From an uncultured Phycisphaeraceae bacterium (GTDB lineage Bacteria; Planctomycetota; Phycisphaerae; Phycisphaerales; UBA1924), in assembly GCA_937899905.1 (NCBI GenBank), contig CALCCF010000103.1, positions 1 through 64,000 on the forward strand: a stretch of DNA of 64,000 bases, in the 5' to 3' direction. The notes below the pieces were generated by a model. That model ran no database searches, was not told the origin of the DNA, and was given only the letters and a program-made list of their open reading frames with translations. Shown one piece after another: positions 48,209 to 58,392 of this stretch. Numbering within the stretch: position 1 is the stretch's first letter; each line of letters starts with the position of its first letter. The position numbers and the translations under genes are program-made.

Positions 48209-49471
48209 TCAGCGAGCGCGGGCGGCGGCACCTACAGCCTCGGCAATCCTCTCGGCAAGCGGACGCGGTGCGCGCGAGCTATCCGCAAGCGTTAGTGATC
48301 CACCTGGATCGCCACCCTCGGCAAGCGCGCCTGGCACACGGTGCACGGACCGCACCATCCACGATCGGCCCTCGATCGAATAGGCAAGACCGCCCGAATC
48401 GAAGGCCGAGCGCGGAAGCCAGTCTGGCGTTTCTTCCAGCGCCAGGACGCGGACCGGCTGTGGCAGAGCGCTCGTCGATCGCACGACGCGCTGGAAGACC
48501 GCCGCGACCCGTGGCTCACCAACGGCCAAGACGATAACCCGCGCATCCAACAGCTCGGCGATCGCAGCAAGCTCAGCCTCGGCGAGGGCACCGGCGATCA
48601 GCGTTCGCGCCTCATCATTCCTCGCGTCGAGCGCGAGCATGACGACGTTGACTGTGCCATCGGCAAGGGCGCGCATCGATGTCGGCCGACGACGTGCGTC
48701 CACACCAAGCGCATCGCCAAACGCCATGCCGGGCGCGAGGTCCCGGCGCTCCCGCCCGAGATCGGAAATCGAACGCACAAGAGTGCCGTCGAGCGGCGGC
48801 GGCTTGAACATCGATCGAAAGTCCCCCGACTGACCATCGGCACCGGATTCGATCTGGGCCCACAGCACCGATTCGCCAGCTTGCCGAATCGTGAATCCGC
48901 TCAGGCGTCCATCATCACTAACCTGGAGGGACACCGAAGCGTCATCGGCCACACCGAGGTACGTGTTCGACTGCCCTTCTCCAAGCCGCGACCAGACAGG
49001 GTCGTTCAACACGCCGAGCAGCGGCGAGTCGGCGTCTCCGAACGCCAGATCGATTTGCGGCACCCAAATGGGCGGAAGCACACGCTCGAGAGCCTCTCGC
49101 CCGAACGGATCGTCCAGGAGCGACACAAACACGCGCGACGGGTCAGATGCCCGCCACGCAACCAAGCGACCCGGCTCAGCGATCACCCGCAACGGATCTG
49201 AGTCTCCTAACGCGAACGCGAGAGCGGGCGACGGCGTGCGCCGAAGAGCAAGCACCAGACCGCTCCGACGCACAACGCGACCCTCGGACAGCGTCGCGAC
49301 CGAGATTCGCTCCAGAACGCCGTCCTGGCGATACGCCCCGCGCAGCCGGGCTAATACATCGCTCGCAGCACCCGATTCGGCCTGATCGACCGCAGCGACC
49401 TGGGCGTCCTGCACCCTCGGATTGCCCAGGATCAGTCCCGCCGAGATCACGGACGCAAGCACGAAGCTCAT
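48209..49471 (-). CDS. hypothetical exported protein
   Basis: Signal-peptide-like N-terminus MSFVLASVISAGLILG; long ORF coupled to folK. Confidence 0.6.
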   Translation of the reverse strand: MSFVLASVISAGLILGNPRVQDAQVAAVDQAESGAASDVLARLRGAYRQDGVLERISVATLSEGRVVRRSGLVLALRRTPSPALAFALGDSDPLRVIAEPGRLVAWRASDPSRVFVSLLDDPFGREALERVLPPIWVPQIDLAFGDADSPLLGVLNDPVWSRLGEGQSNTYLGVADDASVSLQVSDDGRLSGFTIRQAGESVLWAQIESGADGQSGDFRSMFKPPPLDGTLVRSISDLGRERRDLAPGMAFGDALGVDARRRPTSMRALADGTVNVVMLALDARNDEARTLIAGALAEAELAAIAELLDARVIVLAVGEPRVAAVFQRVVRSTSALPQPVRVLALEETPDWLPRSAFDSGGLAYSIEGRSWMVRSVHRVPGALAEGGDPGGSLTLADSSRAPRPLAERIAEAVGAAARAR

Positions 49472-50004
49472 GGCGTCACTCTACGTTCCAAAGACGAGAG
49501 CACCTGCGAAACGCTCTGTCCCCACCCCGGCGGCACGAGGCCCGGGGCCAGATCGGCAAGCGGCTCCAACACGAATCGCCGCTCGGCCATCCTCGGATGC
49601 GGCACGACCAAGCCGGGCTGATCGATCGCCACATCGCCGAAGACCAGCAGGTCGAGATCGAGTGTGCGTGGCCCCCACCGTTTTTCCTTCGAGCGGTCCC
49701 GCCCGAATCGTCGCTCCAGGTCGAGCAACGCATCGAGAAGCTCCCGAGCCGAGCACTCCACATCGAGCATGGCCACCGCATTGATGAAGTCAGGCTGGTC
49801 CTCGACACCTACGGGCGACGTGGTGTACAACCGGCTCGTTGCGATGACACGGACGCCGGGGATCGAGCCCATCTCGTGGGCCGCTCGGATAACCGAGCCG
49901 CTCGAATCCCCCATATTGCTGCCAAGGCCGATGAAAGCTCGTCTTCCGATGGACCGCGACGAGTCCGGATCGGCTGGCCAGTCTTGGTCGGATAGGTACG
50001 CCAC
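49468..50004 (-). CDS. folK: 2-amino-4-hydroxy-6-hydroxymethyldihydropteridine diphosphokinase
   Basis: AFIGLGSNMGD, RWGPRTLDLDLLVFGD, VPHPRMAERRFVLEPLADLAP; GTG start proposed at 50004. Confidence 0.9.
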   Translation of the reverse strand: MAYLSDQDWPADPDSSRSIGRRAFIGLGSNMGDSSGSVIRAAHEMGSIPGVRVIATSRLYTTSPVGVEDQPDFINAVAMLDVECSARELLDALLDLERRFGRDRSKEKRWGPRTLDLDLLVFGDVAIDQPGLVVPHPRMAERRFVLEPLADLAPGLVPPGWGQSVSQVLSSLERRVTP

Positions 50005-50016
50005 ACCGAATGAAAG

Positions 50017-50044
50017 CGGCTGCTCGCCTTGAGGCAAGCAGCCG
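50017..50044 (-). terminator. candidate terminator hairpin after flagellar/sigma operon
   Basis: CGGCTGCTCGCC-TTGA-GGCAAGCAGCCG (one mismatch), between sigma-factor stop (50076) and proposed folK start. Confidence 0.6.
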
Positions 50045-50075
50045 ACGCCGTTGATTCCAGCTATCGAACCCCGAC

Positions 50076-50930
50076 TCAGTCGACGGGCTCGAGCTCGCGC
50101 GTGCGATGCTGCATCTGGGCCTTGAGGCGTTCGAGGATGGCGCTGTGCATCTGGCTGACGCGCGATTCGGACAGTGCCAACGTCGCGCCGATCTCCTTCA
50201 TCGTCATGTTCTCGTAGTAGTACAAGATAACGATGAGCCGCTCCGACCGGCTGAGCCCCTTGGTCAGCATGTCGCGCAGGTCCTTTCGCTGCATCGTGCG
50301 GACCGGGTTGTCGCCGCCGTCGCGCATGACCTCGAGGTCGCGGGTCTCGCCGCTATGCCCGTCGGTCGCCTTGCGCGTCATCGACATCGTCGACACGGCG
50401 CGGCTGTCACGACGGATCTTCTCGAATTCCTCTCGCCCAACGCCGAGCCGGCTGGCGATCTGGTCGTCCGTCGCTGGCTTGCCGCTCTCGGCCTCGATCG
50501 CGCGTCGTACGCCCTCAACCTTGGTCGAGCGGCTGCGCACCAGACGCGGCACCCAGTCCATCGCGCGAAGCTCGTCGAGGATCGCGCCCTGCACGCGCCG
50601 GGCGCAGTACGTCTCGAACTTCACGTTCTTGTCGAGCTGGAACGCCGAGATCGCGCCCATCAGGCCGAACATGCCGGCCTGCACGAGATCCTCGACATCC
50701 ACCTCGTCGGGCAGCCGGGCGTGGATGCGCTCGGCGTTGTACCGGACAATGGGCAGGTACTTTTCCCATAGGAAGTTGCGGATCTCTTCGCTCGGCTTGG
50801 ACGCGTAGAGCTTCCAGACCTCGCGGATATCCATCGCGTCGTACTTCGACACGCCCGGCGCAGAGGACTCAGACGTCGACATACGCGAACGCGAAGACCG
50901 AAACGTTGAAGACTTGAGAGCGGTCGTCAT
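50076..50930 (-). CDS. fliA: RNA polymerase sigma factor, FliA/WhiG type
   Basis: MFGLMGAISAFQLDKNVKFETYCARRVQGAILDELRAMDWVPRLVR; LIVILYYYENMTMKEIGATLALSESRVSQMHSAILERL. Confidence 0.92.
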   Translation of the reverse strand: MTTALKSSTFRSSRSRMSTSESSAPGVSKYDAMDIREVWKLYASKPSEEIRNFLWEKYLPIVRYNAERIHARLPDEVDVEDLVQAGMFGLMGAISAFQLDKNVKFETYCARRVQGAILDELRAMDWVPRLVRSRSTKVEGVRRAIEAESGKPATDDQIASRLGVGREEFEKIRRDSRAVSTMSMTRKATDGHSGETRDLEVMRDGGDNPVRTMQRKDLRDMLTKGLSRSERLIVILYYYENMTMKEIGATLALSESRVSQMHSAILERLKAQMQHRTRELEPVD

Positions 50931-51060
50931 GGTCGGCTCCCTGACCCCTGTCCCATTGACTCCGAAGCGCCGAGATCTCGGGCTTCAGGCCTGGCAGCAT
51001 GGTCCATCCGTGGCCACGCATTGCAGAGTATACAGAATACCACCACCAAACGCCAGCGTT

Positions 51061-51327
51061 TCATGCTTTCGCGGTAGAGGTTTTCTCGCTTTCTGTTGGG
51101 GAAAGCTCCGCTATCCCGCTCCGTTCACGCTCGCGCTCGACCACTCGAACGGCGACATACTCGAACACCGCGCCCGTCACATAGCCCAAAACGACACAGC
51201 AGACACTCGCAAGGAGCGCGCGCACGAGCACCGATGTGGCATCAGCGCTCGAGAAAAGTCCAGAAACCAACGCGATCGCGAAGCCGCACAGACCACTCAA
51301 GGGTCCGCAAACGCGCGAAGGCGCCAT
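51061..51327 (-). CDS. small hypothetical membrane protein between flhG and sigma factor
   Basis: Start proposed at MAPSRVCGPLSGLCGFAIALVSG; two hydrophobic segments. Confidence 0.5.
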   Translation of the reverse strand: MAPSRVCGPLSGLCGFAIALVSGLFSSADATSVLVRALLASVCCVVLGYVTGAVFEYVAVRVVERERERSGIAELSPTESEKTSTAKA

Positions 51328-51454
51328 CTGTAGCGGTTGGGACAGGGGCACGGCAACGATCCATCGGCACGGCGCACCGGCGACTCCAGCCAAAGTGCGC
51401 AACCAATTCGAGTTGTGCGCAGCACTTGCGCAACGCCGCTCCCTCGCGGCGTGG

Positions 51455-52372
51455 CTATCGGGCTCGCATAAAGCGTGCCAAGCGGAGCCCGCGCGGACGC
51501 GTCGACCTCTTGCGGTGCGCTTCCGCTGGCTCGATCTCATCGGCAAGACGCGCGATGATCCGATCTAAGTGCTTCCAGGCCTGGGACTTGGGCGACCCGA
51601 TCGGCAGCGGACGCCGCATCCGGGCACACCGAGAAACCGCCGGGTCCTCGGGGACATGGCCGATCATCGGCAGGCCCATCGCGAGGAACTTGGCCGCAAC
51701 CTCGGCGATGCGTGCATGGGCGGCCTGGGCTTCCGCTTCCGAACGAGTCCGATTTATCAACACTCTCGGCGGCTGGCTCCCGGAGGATCCGCGAAGCGAT
51801 TTTACCAGGGCGTACGCATCGGCCAAAGACGCCGGGTCCGGGGTGGCCATCGCGATCGGATAGGCCGAACTCGCCAAACCCTCTCTTACCGAGGCCCCGA
51901 GGCCCGCGCCGTGGTCAACGACGACCACATCCATCGCCTGCTGCAACACATCCACGGTCTGCATGACCGCCGTCCGGGCGTCGATCATCGAGGCTTTGCC
52001 CAGCGGGCCGACCATTCCCGGAACGAAGACCACGCCTCGGGGTCCCCGAGTGCAGATCCGTCGCACCAGGTCGGCGGTCACGGTACCGCCTCGGGAGACA
52101 TGCGCGACCGCTTCGGTCAGCCGGGCCGTCGGACGCAAGCCGCAGATGAGGTCGGCATTGGCTAAACCGAGGTCGGCATCGACCAGCGCGGTCTTCAAGC
52201 CTCGAGACGCAAGCCCGATGGCGATCGAGACCGCGACTGTCGTCTTTCCGACACCGCCCTTGCCCGATGCGATCGCGATCACCGGGCAGCGCCGCGTTGG
52301 CACTTCCGTAGGCGCCTCGCGATGCGCGATGCGCCGTAGGGCGGTCGCCTGGTCCTGCACCGCCGGCATCAC
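51455..52372 (-). CDS. flhG: MinD/ParA-family ATPase, FlhG/YlxH type
   Basis: VIAIASGKGGVGKTTVAVSIAIGLA; overlaps flhF stop (GTGA). Confidence 0.9.
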   Translation of the reverse strand: MMPAVQDQATALRRIAHREAPTEVPTRRCPVIAIASGKGGVGKTTVAVSIAIGLASRGLKTALVDADLGLANADLICGLRPTARLTEAVAHVSRGGTVTADLVRRICTRGPRGVVFVPGMVGPLGKASMIDARTAVMQTVDVLQQAMDVVVVDHGAGLGASVREGLASSAYPIAMATPDPASLADAYALVKSLRGSSGSQPPRVLINRTRSEAEAQAAHARIAEVAAKFLAMGLPMIGHVPEDPAVSRCARMRRPLPIGSPKSQAWKHLDRIIARLADEIEPAEAHRKRSTRPRGLRLARFMRAR

Positions 52373-53916
52373 ACGACCGCCTCAGCGAGTGGCTCAGCGA
52401 GTGACTCCTTGGGGCTCGGCGCCCGGTCGAACGGAGGCTCTTCCGATGCCCGGTCGGGCCGCGCGTTCGCGTGAGATCCCATCAGCATCCGGGCGAGGCG
52501 ATCCGCTCTACCCGGCTCGATGTGGTCGGGCACCTCCTGCCCCGTGGTGATGAAGCTGAGCGGGAGCCCCAGCTCATGCACCATGGAAGCCATCGGACCG
52601 ACCGAATCGGCCTCGTCGACCTTCGTAAACAGCACGCGATCCGGGTTGGCCTTGGCGAATCCAGAAGCGGCCCGGCGCAACGCTGAGGCCCCAGCCGTCG
52701 ACGACAGCACGAGGTGCGTCTCGTGCGGCTTGGCGGCTTCGAGATAGGCCGAAAGCTCATCGAGCCTCTGGCCATCACGCGGCGATCGCCCAGCCGTGTC
52801 GATCAGCACGACGTCGCAGTCCGACATCGCCCTGCATGCCGAAGCCATCTCTGCGGAGCTCATGACCACGCGCAAGGGCACGCTGATGATGCTCGCATAG
52901 GTGCGCAATTGCTCGACCGCCGCGATGCGGAACGTATCGGTCGTAATGAGCCCGACCCGCTGCCCGCGACGGAGCTTGTACGCCGCCGCCAGCTTCGCCA
53001 CGGTCGTGGTCTTACCGACCCCAGTCGGCCCAACGAGCGCGATTACCAGCGGGCCACCGTCGCTTGGGGCCCGGCTCGGTGTGGCAATGGGGACGGCGTC
53101 GGTGAACGCGCTCATCACCGTCGAACGAACGAGGCTCGAGTCCTCCAGTTCGCTCTCACTCAACGCCAGACGGACGCGACTGGCCACGTGGTCGGCCAGC
53201 TGGCGATCGACCTCGGCCTCGATCAGCTTGACATAGACGTCCGCCAATGGCTCGCCCAGCGTCGACGCCGATATTGGGCCAGCGTGCTGGGTGTGCATCA
53301 TGCGGCCGAGCAGGTGACGCAAGCTGCGAATCTCGTCGCCCACGGTTGGCTCGTGCGCATGCTCGGGCGATACAGGGGCGCTCGACCGAACCCGGAGCGC
53401 TTCGCCCGCGGCCGGTTCGGTCGAGTCATCCAGCGCGGGTGACGGCCGACCCTCCGGCACATCAGGTTTCGCAACCGTGATGGGCTCTGGAGCCATCACC
53501 GGGGGCTTCGCTGCGGATGCCAGCGCGGTATACCGCTCCAGCAACGCTTTGCGGTGCTGGGGCGACGTCGGGTCGGCCGTAGCTGGCTCGTCCCTTGTTG
53601 CGCCCGGCTCTCGTCGCGCTCGTCGGGCATCCGCAGCCGAATCGCGCGTTGGGCTGGCGGCCGAACGCGTACGGATCCCAGGAGAGCCAGACTCCGATCG
53701 GGCAGGCCGGCGTTTGGCCGATTCGCCACGCTGTCGATCTCGCACGACCGAAGCCGGCGACGCGGTCACCTCGACGACAGGCCGGCCACCAAAGCCAAAC
53801 AGCCCGCCGACCTTGTAGTTCCGCGTGTGCAGGATGATCGCGTCGCGGCCCAGCTCCCGCTGAACGGCGTCGATGGCATCCGCCATGGAACGAGCACGAT
53901 ACGTCCGGATGCCCAT
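52369..53916 (-). CDS. flhF: flagellar biosynthesis GTPase FlhF (SRP-GTPase family)
   Basis: MGIRTYRARSMADAIDAVQRELGRDAIILHTRNYKVGG; ALVGPTGVGKTTTVAKLAA; DVVLIDTAGRSPRD; LFTKVDEAD. Confidence 0.95.
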   Translation of the reverse strand: MGIRTYRARSMADAIDAVQRELGRDAIILHTRNYKVGGLFGFGGRPVVEVTASPASVVRDRQRGESAKRRPARSESGSPGIRTRSAASPTRDSAADARRARREPGATRDEPATADPTSPQHRKALLERYTALASAAKPPVMAPEPITVAKPDVPEGRPSPALDDSTEPAAGEALRVRSSAPVSPEHAHEPTVGDEIRSLRHLLGRMMHTQHAGPISASTLGEPLADVYVKLIEAEVDRQLADHVASRVRLALSESELEDSSLVRSTVMSAFTDAVPIATPSRAPSDGGPLVIALVGPTGVGKTTTVAKLAAAYKLRRGQRVGLITTDTFRIAAVEQLRTYASIISVPLRVVMSSAEMASACRAMSDCDVVLIDTAGRSPRDGQRLDELSAYLEAAKPHETHLVLSSTAGASALRRAASGFAKANPDRVLFTKVDEADSVGPMASMVHELGLPLSFITTGQEVPDHIEPGRADRLARMLMGSHANARPDRASEEPPFDRAPSPKESLAEPLAEAVV

Positions 53917-54046
53917 CGCCCTCCGTGGCTCCTTTTGGCTCCCCAGGGAGCAAATCCGGCGGGCCTCCTGCCCACCGCTCGGTCGACCGAAGTATCGGCC
54001 CGTGCTCGCGGTCTCGGCGAGTTTTTGCCCCCACACCATCAGGCGA

Positions 54047-56173
54047 CTAGCCGGCCTGCGCGACCGCCGCACCGGACGCTTCGGCCGGCGGCCTTACGAG
54101 GCCCACCGCATTGAGCTCGATCTTCTGGTCAACCTCGTTGTAGCCGAGTACCGCGACGCCTGGCAGCCGCGGCTCCATGATCTGGAACAGCACCGCCCTG
54201 ACGGTGGGCGAGGCCAACAGAACGGGCGAGCGCCCCGCGCTGACAACCGGCTCGAGCGCCTTTGAGATCTGCTCGGCCACGGTGTTCGTCACGCCAGCCG
54301 GCATGGTCAGCGTTGTACTCTCTGTAGTACGATCGATATAGCTGCTCACAAGATCTTCCATCGCTGGGTCGACGGTGGCGCATGTCAGCACGACGCGGCC
54401 ATCGCCCTCGTCCACCGCGTACTGGTGACAGATCGCTCGACGCAGCCCGTTGCGGACGTACTCGGTCAGCACATCGATGTCCTTACTCTTGCCGCCCCAG
54501 TCGGCCAGCACCTCGAGGATGGTCTCCATGTCCCGCACGGGCACGCGCTCGCGCAGGAGGTTCTGCAAGACGTGTTGGAGGTCCGCCAGCTTCACCGGGC
54601 CGGCCAGAGCCTCCTCGACCAGCTTGGGCGCCCGCTCCTTCACGCCCTCGATCAGGTTGCTGACCTCCTCGCGAGTGAGCAATTCGCTCGCGTGGGCCTT
54701 GACAACCTCGGTCAGGTGCGTTGTCAGCACGCTCGTCGCGTCGACGACCGTGTAGTTCATCGACTCGGCCCGCATGCGCATGTCGGGCGTGATCCACCAC
54801 GCGTCGAGGCCGAACGCGGGCTCGGTCGTCGCTTCTCCTTCGAGCCTGCCGTTGGCGATGCCCGGGTCCATCGCCAGGAGCTGATCGGGACGGGTCTCGC
54901 CTCGCGCCACATCGGCCCCGCGAATGCGAACGCGGTAGTGCGTCGGCGGCAGTTGGAGGTTGTCGCGGATACGCACCGGCGGCATCACGAAGCCGGTGTC
55001 GAGCGCAAGCTGGCGGCGCACGGCCGAAATGCGCTCGAGCAGGTCGTTGCCGTCGCCGGTGCCCACCAAGGGCACCAGGGCCTGGCCAACCTCCAACTCG
55101 AGCAAATCGACCTTCAAGAGCGTCTCCACGGCCGGGGGTGCCGGTGGCGGCGCGGGCGGGGGTGGTGGCGGTGGCTTCACGGCCCGGCTCATGGCAAAGG
55201 CGATGCCGCCCAACCCAACCGACGTTGCCAGCAGCGGGATCGCCGGCAGCCCGGTGAACGCCAGCACGAACAAGAAGCCCGAGGTAATGAACAGGCCCTT
55301 GGGCTGGCTGAACACCTGGCCGGTCAGCTCGGTGCCAAGCTCGCCCTTGTCCCCCGAGCGCGTCACGATAAGGGCCGCCGCGATCGCGATGATGAACGAG
55401 GGGATCTGGCTCGTGAGTCCATCACCGATCGTCAGCCGGCTGAACGTCTCGGCCGTCTGCGCCGCGGGCCAGCCACGCTCGAGCGCCCCAACAGCGAACC
55501 CACCGGCGATGTTCACGCCCGTGATCACGATGCCCGCGATGGCATCGCCGCGAACGAACTTGCTGGCACCGTCCATCGCGCCGAAGAAGTCGGCCTCTCG
55601 GCGGATCTCTTCGCGACGCTCGCGCGCCTCGCCCTCGGAGATGATCCCCGCGTTCAGATCGGCGTCGATCGCCATCTGCTTGCCGGGCATGGCATCGAGC
55701 GTGAACCGCGCGGCGACCTCGCTGATGCGTGTGGCTCCCTTGGTGATGACCAAGAACTGTACAGCCACGAGGATCAGGAAGATCACGACACCAACAAACA
55801 GCGAATCGCCCGCGACGAAGTTGCCGAACGCCTCGATGACCTGCCCCGCCACGCCGAGCGCCTCTTCTGGCGTGCTCGCGTCGGCGGTCAGGATCAGTCG
55901 CGTAGAAGCGATGTTCAGCACGAGGCGGAACATCGTGACGCCCAGCAGCAGTGACGGGAACACGCTGAACTTCAGCGGCCGATCCATGTACAGGACCGTC
56001 AGCAGCACGACCACCGACAGCGACACGTTGGCCGAGATCATGAGGTCGAGCATCACCGGCGGCAACGGCACGATGAGCACCGCCAGCAGCGCGACGAACC
56101 CGATGGGCACGATGATGCCGCGCCACTTCGCCAGCGACTCCAGCCGAGCCAGGATGCCGTCGCCCGCTGCCAT
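54047..56173 (-). CDS. flhA: flagellar export protein FlhA
   Basis: VMLDLMISANVSLSVVVLLTVLY; FIPP domain LDAMPGKQMAIDADLNAGIISEGEARERREEIRREADFFGAMDGASKFVRGDAIAG. Confidence 0.97.
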   Translation of the reverse strand: MAAGDGILARLESLAKWRGIIVPIGFVALLAVLIVPLPPVMLDLMISANVSLSVVVLLTVLYMDRPLKFSVFPSLLLGVTMFRLVLNIASTRLILTADASTPEEALGVAGQVIEAFGNFVAGDSLFVGVVIFLILVAVQFLVITKGATRISEVAARFTLDAMPGKQMAIDADLNAGIISEGEARERREEIRREADFFGAMDGASKFVRGDAIAGIVITGVNIAGGFAVGALERGWPAAQTAETFSRLTIGDGLTSQIPSFIIAIAAALIVTRSGDKGELGTELTGQVFSQPKGLFITSGFLFVLAFTGLPAIPLLATSVGLGGIAFAMSRAVKPPPPPPPAPPPAPPAVETLLKVDLLELEVGQALVPLVGTGDGNDLLERISAVRRQLALDTGFVMPPVRIRDNLQLPPTHYRVRIRGADVARGETRPDQLLAMDPGIANGRLEGEATTEPAFGLDAWWITPDMRMRAESMNYTVVDATSVLTTHLTEVVKAHASELLTREEVSNLIEGVKERAPKLVEEALAGPVKLADLQHVLQNLLRERVPVRDMETILEVLADWGGKSKDIDVLTEYVRNGLRRAICHQYAVDEGDGRVVLTCATVDPAMEDLVSSYIDRTTESTTLTMPAGVTNTVAEQISKALEPVVSAGRSPVLLASPTVRAVLFQIMEPRLPGVAVLGYNEVDQKIELNAVGLVRPPAEASGAAVAQAG

Positions 56174-57291
56174 CAGTCGTCAACCCCCGCGCCCAGCGAG
56201 TCGCCCGCGGCCGCCCCCACGGCCTCGGCCTGGCGATTGTCGATCCGGTACACGTACGCCAGCACCTCGGCGACCGCCTCGTAGTGCTCGGGGCTGATGG
56301 CCTGCCCGACATCGACACCCCGGTAGAGCGCGCGAGCGAGCGGCGGACGCTCGACGACCGGCACGCCATGCGTGCGCGCAACCTCGCGGATCTTCAGCGC
56401 GACGTAGTCGGCTCCCTTGGCTACGACCTCGGGCGCCGCCATAGTCTTCGAATCGTACTTCAGCGCTACGGAGAAGTGCGTCGGATTCGTCACCACGACG
56501 TCGGCGTTGGGCACGTCCTGCTGCACGCGCTGCATCGCGATCTCTCGCGCCACGCGCGAGCGACGCTGCTTCATCTCCGGATCACCGTCCATCGACTTCT
56601 GCTCTTCTTTGACCTCCTGCTTGGTCATCTTGTTGTCGTAGCGGTGCTGCCACTTCTGGTACTTCAAGTCGGCGAAGCCGATGATCAGCAGCGCGAGCAG
56701 CATCCACGCGACGAGCTCGATCATCGCTCGCAGCGCCACGATGGTGCCGGTCCGAAGATCCGAGTGCGGTAGCTGGCCCAGCGCCGGCAGCCACCGCATC
56801 ACCACAATCACCACAACGATGGTGATCAGGATCACCTTCGTGAAATCCATGATGAACTTCACCCAGCCCTTGGGACCCATCACGCGCTTGAAGCCCGCGA
56901 CCGGGTTCAAACGATCGAGCTTGGGTGTCAGAGCCTCGGGCGAGAGCGCGAAACCAACCTGCACGACCTGCGACAACGCGGCGACCAAGAACATGAGCAG
57001 CATCGTCGGCACCAGGATGACGGTGGCCCGGCCGCCGAGCCAGACCAGGATGGCCGTGATATCGCCAACCACCACCTGCCGGCCCGGCGCACTGCCACCG
57101 AGCACATCGCGCATAACGCCGAACATCATGCCCGTCGCCAGCAGACCGAACGCCAGCAGCAGGATCGCCGCCCCGGCCATCATGACCACGGCCCCGAAGT
57201 CCTGGCTCCGGCCCACCTGGCCGCGCTCGCGCGCCTTCTTCAGCTTCTGTGCGGTTGGTTCCTCGGTCCGCTCACCGGGGTCATCAGCCAT
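56173..57291 (-). CDS. flhB: flagellar export protein FlhB
   Basis: ERTEEPTAQKLKKARERGQV; autocleavage NPTH in VVVTNPTHFSVALKY. Confidence 0.97.
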   Translation of the reverse strand: MADDPGERTEEPTAQKLKKARERGQVGRSQDFGAVVMMAGAAILLLAFGLLATGMMFGVMRDVLGGSAPGRQVVVGDITAILVWLGGRATVILVPTMLLMFLVAALSQVVQVGFALSPEALTPKLDRLNPVAGFKRVMGPKGWVKFIMDFTKVILITIVVVIVVMRWLPALGQLPHSDLRTGTIVALRAMIELVAWMLLALLIIGFADLKYQKWQHRYDNKMTKQEVKEEQKSMDGDPEMKQRRSRVAREIAMQRVQQDVPNADVVVTNPTHFSVALKYDSKTMAAPEVVAKGADYVALKIREVARTHGVPVVERPPLARALYRGVDVGQAISPEHYEAVAEVLAYVYRIDNRQAEAVGAAAGDSLGAGVDD

Positions 57292-58111
57292 CGCCTACCC
57301 CCGTTGTCACCGAGTCTTGCCCAGGCTCGCCGAGCGTCCGGGCCCACGAGAAGATCTGTTCGAACGCCTCGACGATCCCCTCGCCCGCGACCTCGCCGAT
57401 CGCAAAGATCGCCACCGTGATCACACCCAGCCCCATGACGATCTGGATCGCGAAGCCGATGGTCATGATGTTGATCTGTGGGACCGTGCGCATCAGCACG
57501 CCCATCGCCAGGCTGATGAGCGTGCCCATGAGCAGCACCGGCATCGCGATGCGCAGGCCGATGACGAACGCCGCGTCGGTCATCGCCGCCATGAGCTGGA
57601 TCGGCGCGACATCGAGCCACGCCATGCCCGGCGGCAGCGTCTCGAAGGTCTGCATGACCGCGAGCACCATGTGCTCGAGCCCGCCCATCTGCACGAAGAT
57701 TGCCAGTCCCATCAGGTACAGCAACTGGCCAATGACCTCCGACTGCGCGTCGAACTCGGGGTTAAACACCTGGGCAAGCGCAAGGCCCATCTTGTAGCTA
57801 ATGATGCTGCCCGCGACCTGGATCGCCACCAGCGGCAGCGTCGCCAGCATGCCGATGGCCAGCCCGATCAGCACCTCGGCCAGCAGCACCATCGCGAGCG
57901 AGCCGATCTCCAGCGGCGGCGTCTCGATGCCCGCCGACGCAACCGCTGGGTACAACGCGACCGTCAACATCACGAGCAGCAGCACGCGGAACTGCCGCAT
58001 GAGCAGCCGGCTGGCCAGCACGGGCGCAAACAAGAACAACCCGCTCAGCCGCGCAGCCACAAGCCAGAACGGCATCAGGTTCTCGAAGATGGCCACCAGC
58101 GCCGGATCCAC
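57284..58111 (-). CDS. fliR: flagellar export protein FliR
   Basis: Position fliQ-fliR-flhB; GSIISYKMGLALAQVFNPEFDAQSEVIGQLLYLMGLAIF. Confidence 0.93.
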   Translation of the reverse strand: MDPALVAIFENLMPFWLVAARLSGLFLFAPVLASRLLMRQFRVLLLVMLTVALYPAVASAGIETPPLEIGSLAMVLLAEVLIGLAIGMLATLPLVAIQVAGSIISYKMGLALAQVFNPEFDAQSEVIGQLLYLMGLAIFVQMGGLEHMVLAVMQTFETLPPGMAWLDVAPIQLMAAMTDAAFVIGLRIAMPVLLMGTLISLAMGVLMRTVPQINIMTIGFAIQIVMGLGVITVAIFAIGEVAGEGIVEAFEQIFSWARTLGEPGQDSVTTGVGDG

Positions 58112-58131
58112 CGCCCGCCCCCTTGCGCTGG

Positions 58132-58389
58132 TTAGAACAGCTTGAACATCTCAACCGCGAACGCCACGAGCTGACCCACCATCCACGGCAGCAGCAGCAA
58201 CGCCACGACGATCATGCCCAGGATCTTGGGCACGAACGACAGCGTCTGGTCCTGGATCGATGTCAGCGACTGGAACAGGCTCACGATCAACCCGATGATC
58301 ACACCGACGACGAGGATCGGCCCTCCAACGCGCAGCGTCAGCAACAGGACATCGCGCACGAGCTCGATGAGCCAGTCCTTCCCACCCAT
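58132..58389 (-). CDS. fliQ: flagellar export protein FliQ
   Basis: VGGPILVVGVIIGLIVSLFQSLTSIQDQTLSFVPKI. Confidence 0.96.
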   Translation of the reverse strand: MGGKDWLIELVRDVLLLTLRVGGPILVVGVIIGLIVSLFQSLTSIQDQTLSFVPKILGMIVVALLLLPWMVGQLVAFAVEMFKLF

Positions 58390-58392
58390 GCG

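Noticed and set aside
50005-50037. Upstream TTG start for folK at 50037
   Set aside because: Would overlap the terminator-like hairpin at 50017-50044; GTG at 50004 is the more plausible start.
54425-55954. 509-aa plus-strand ORF
   Set aside because: Antisense to flhA; low-complexity translation.
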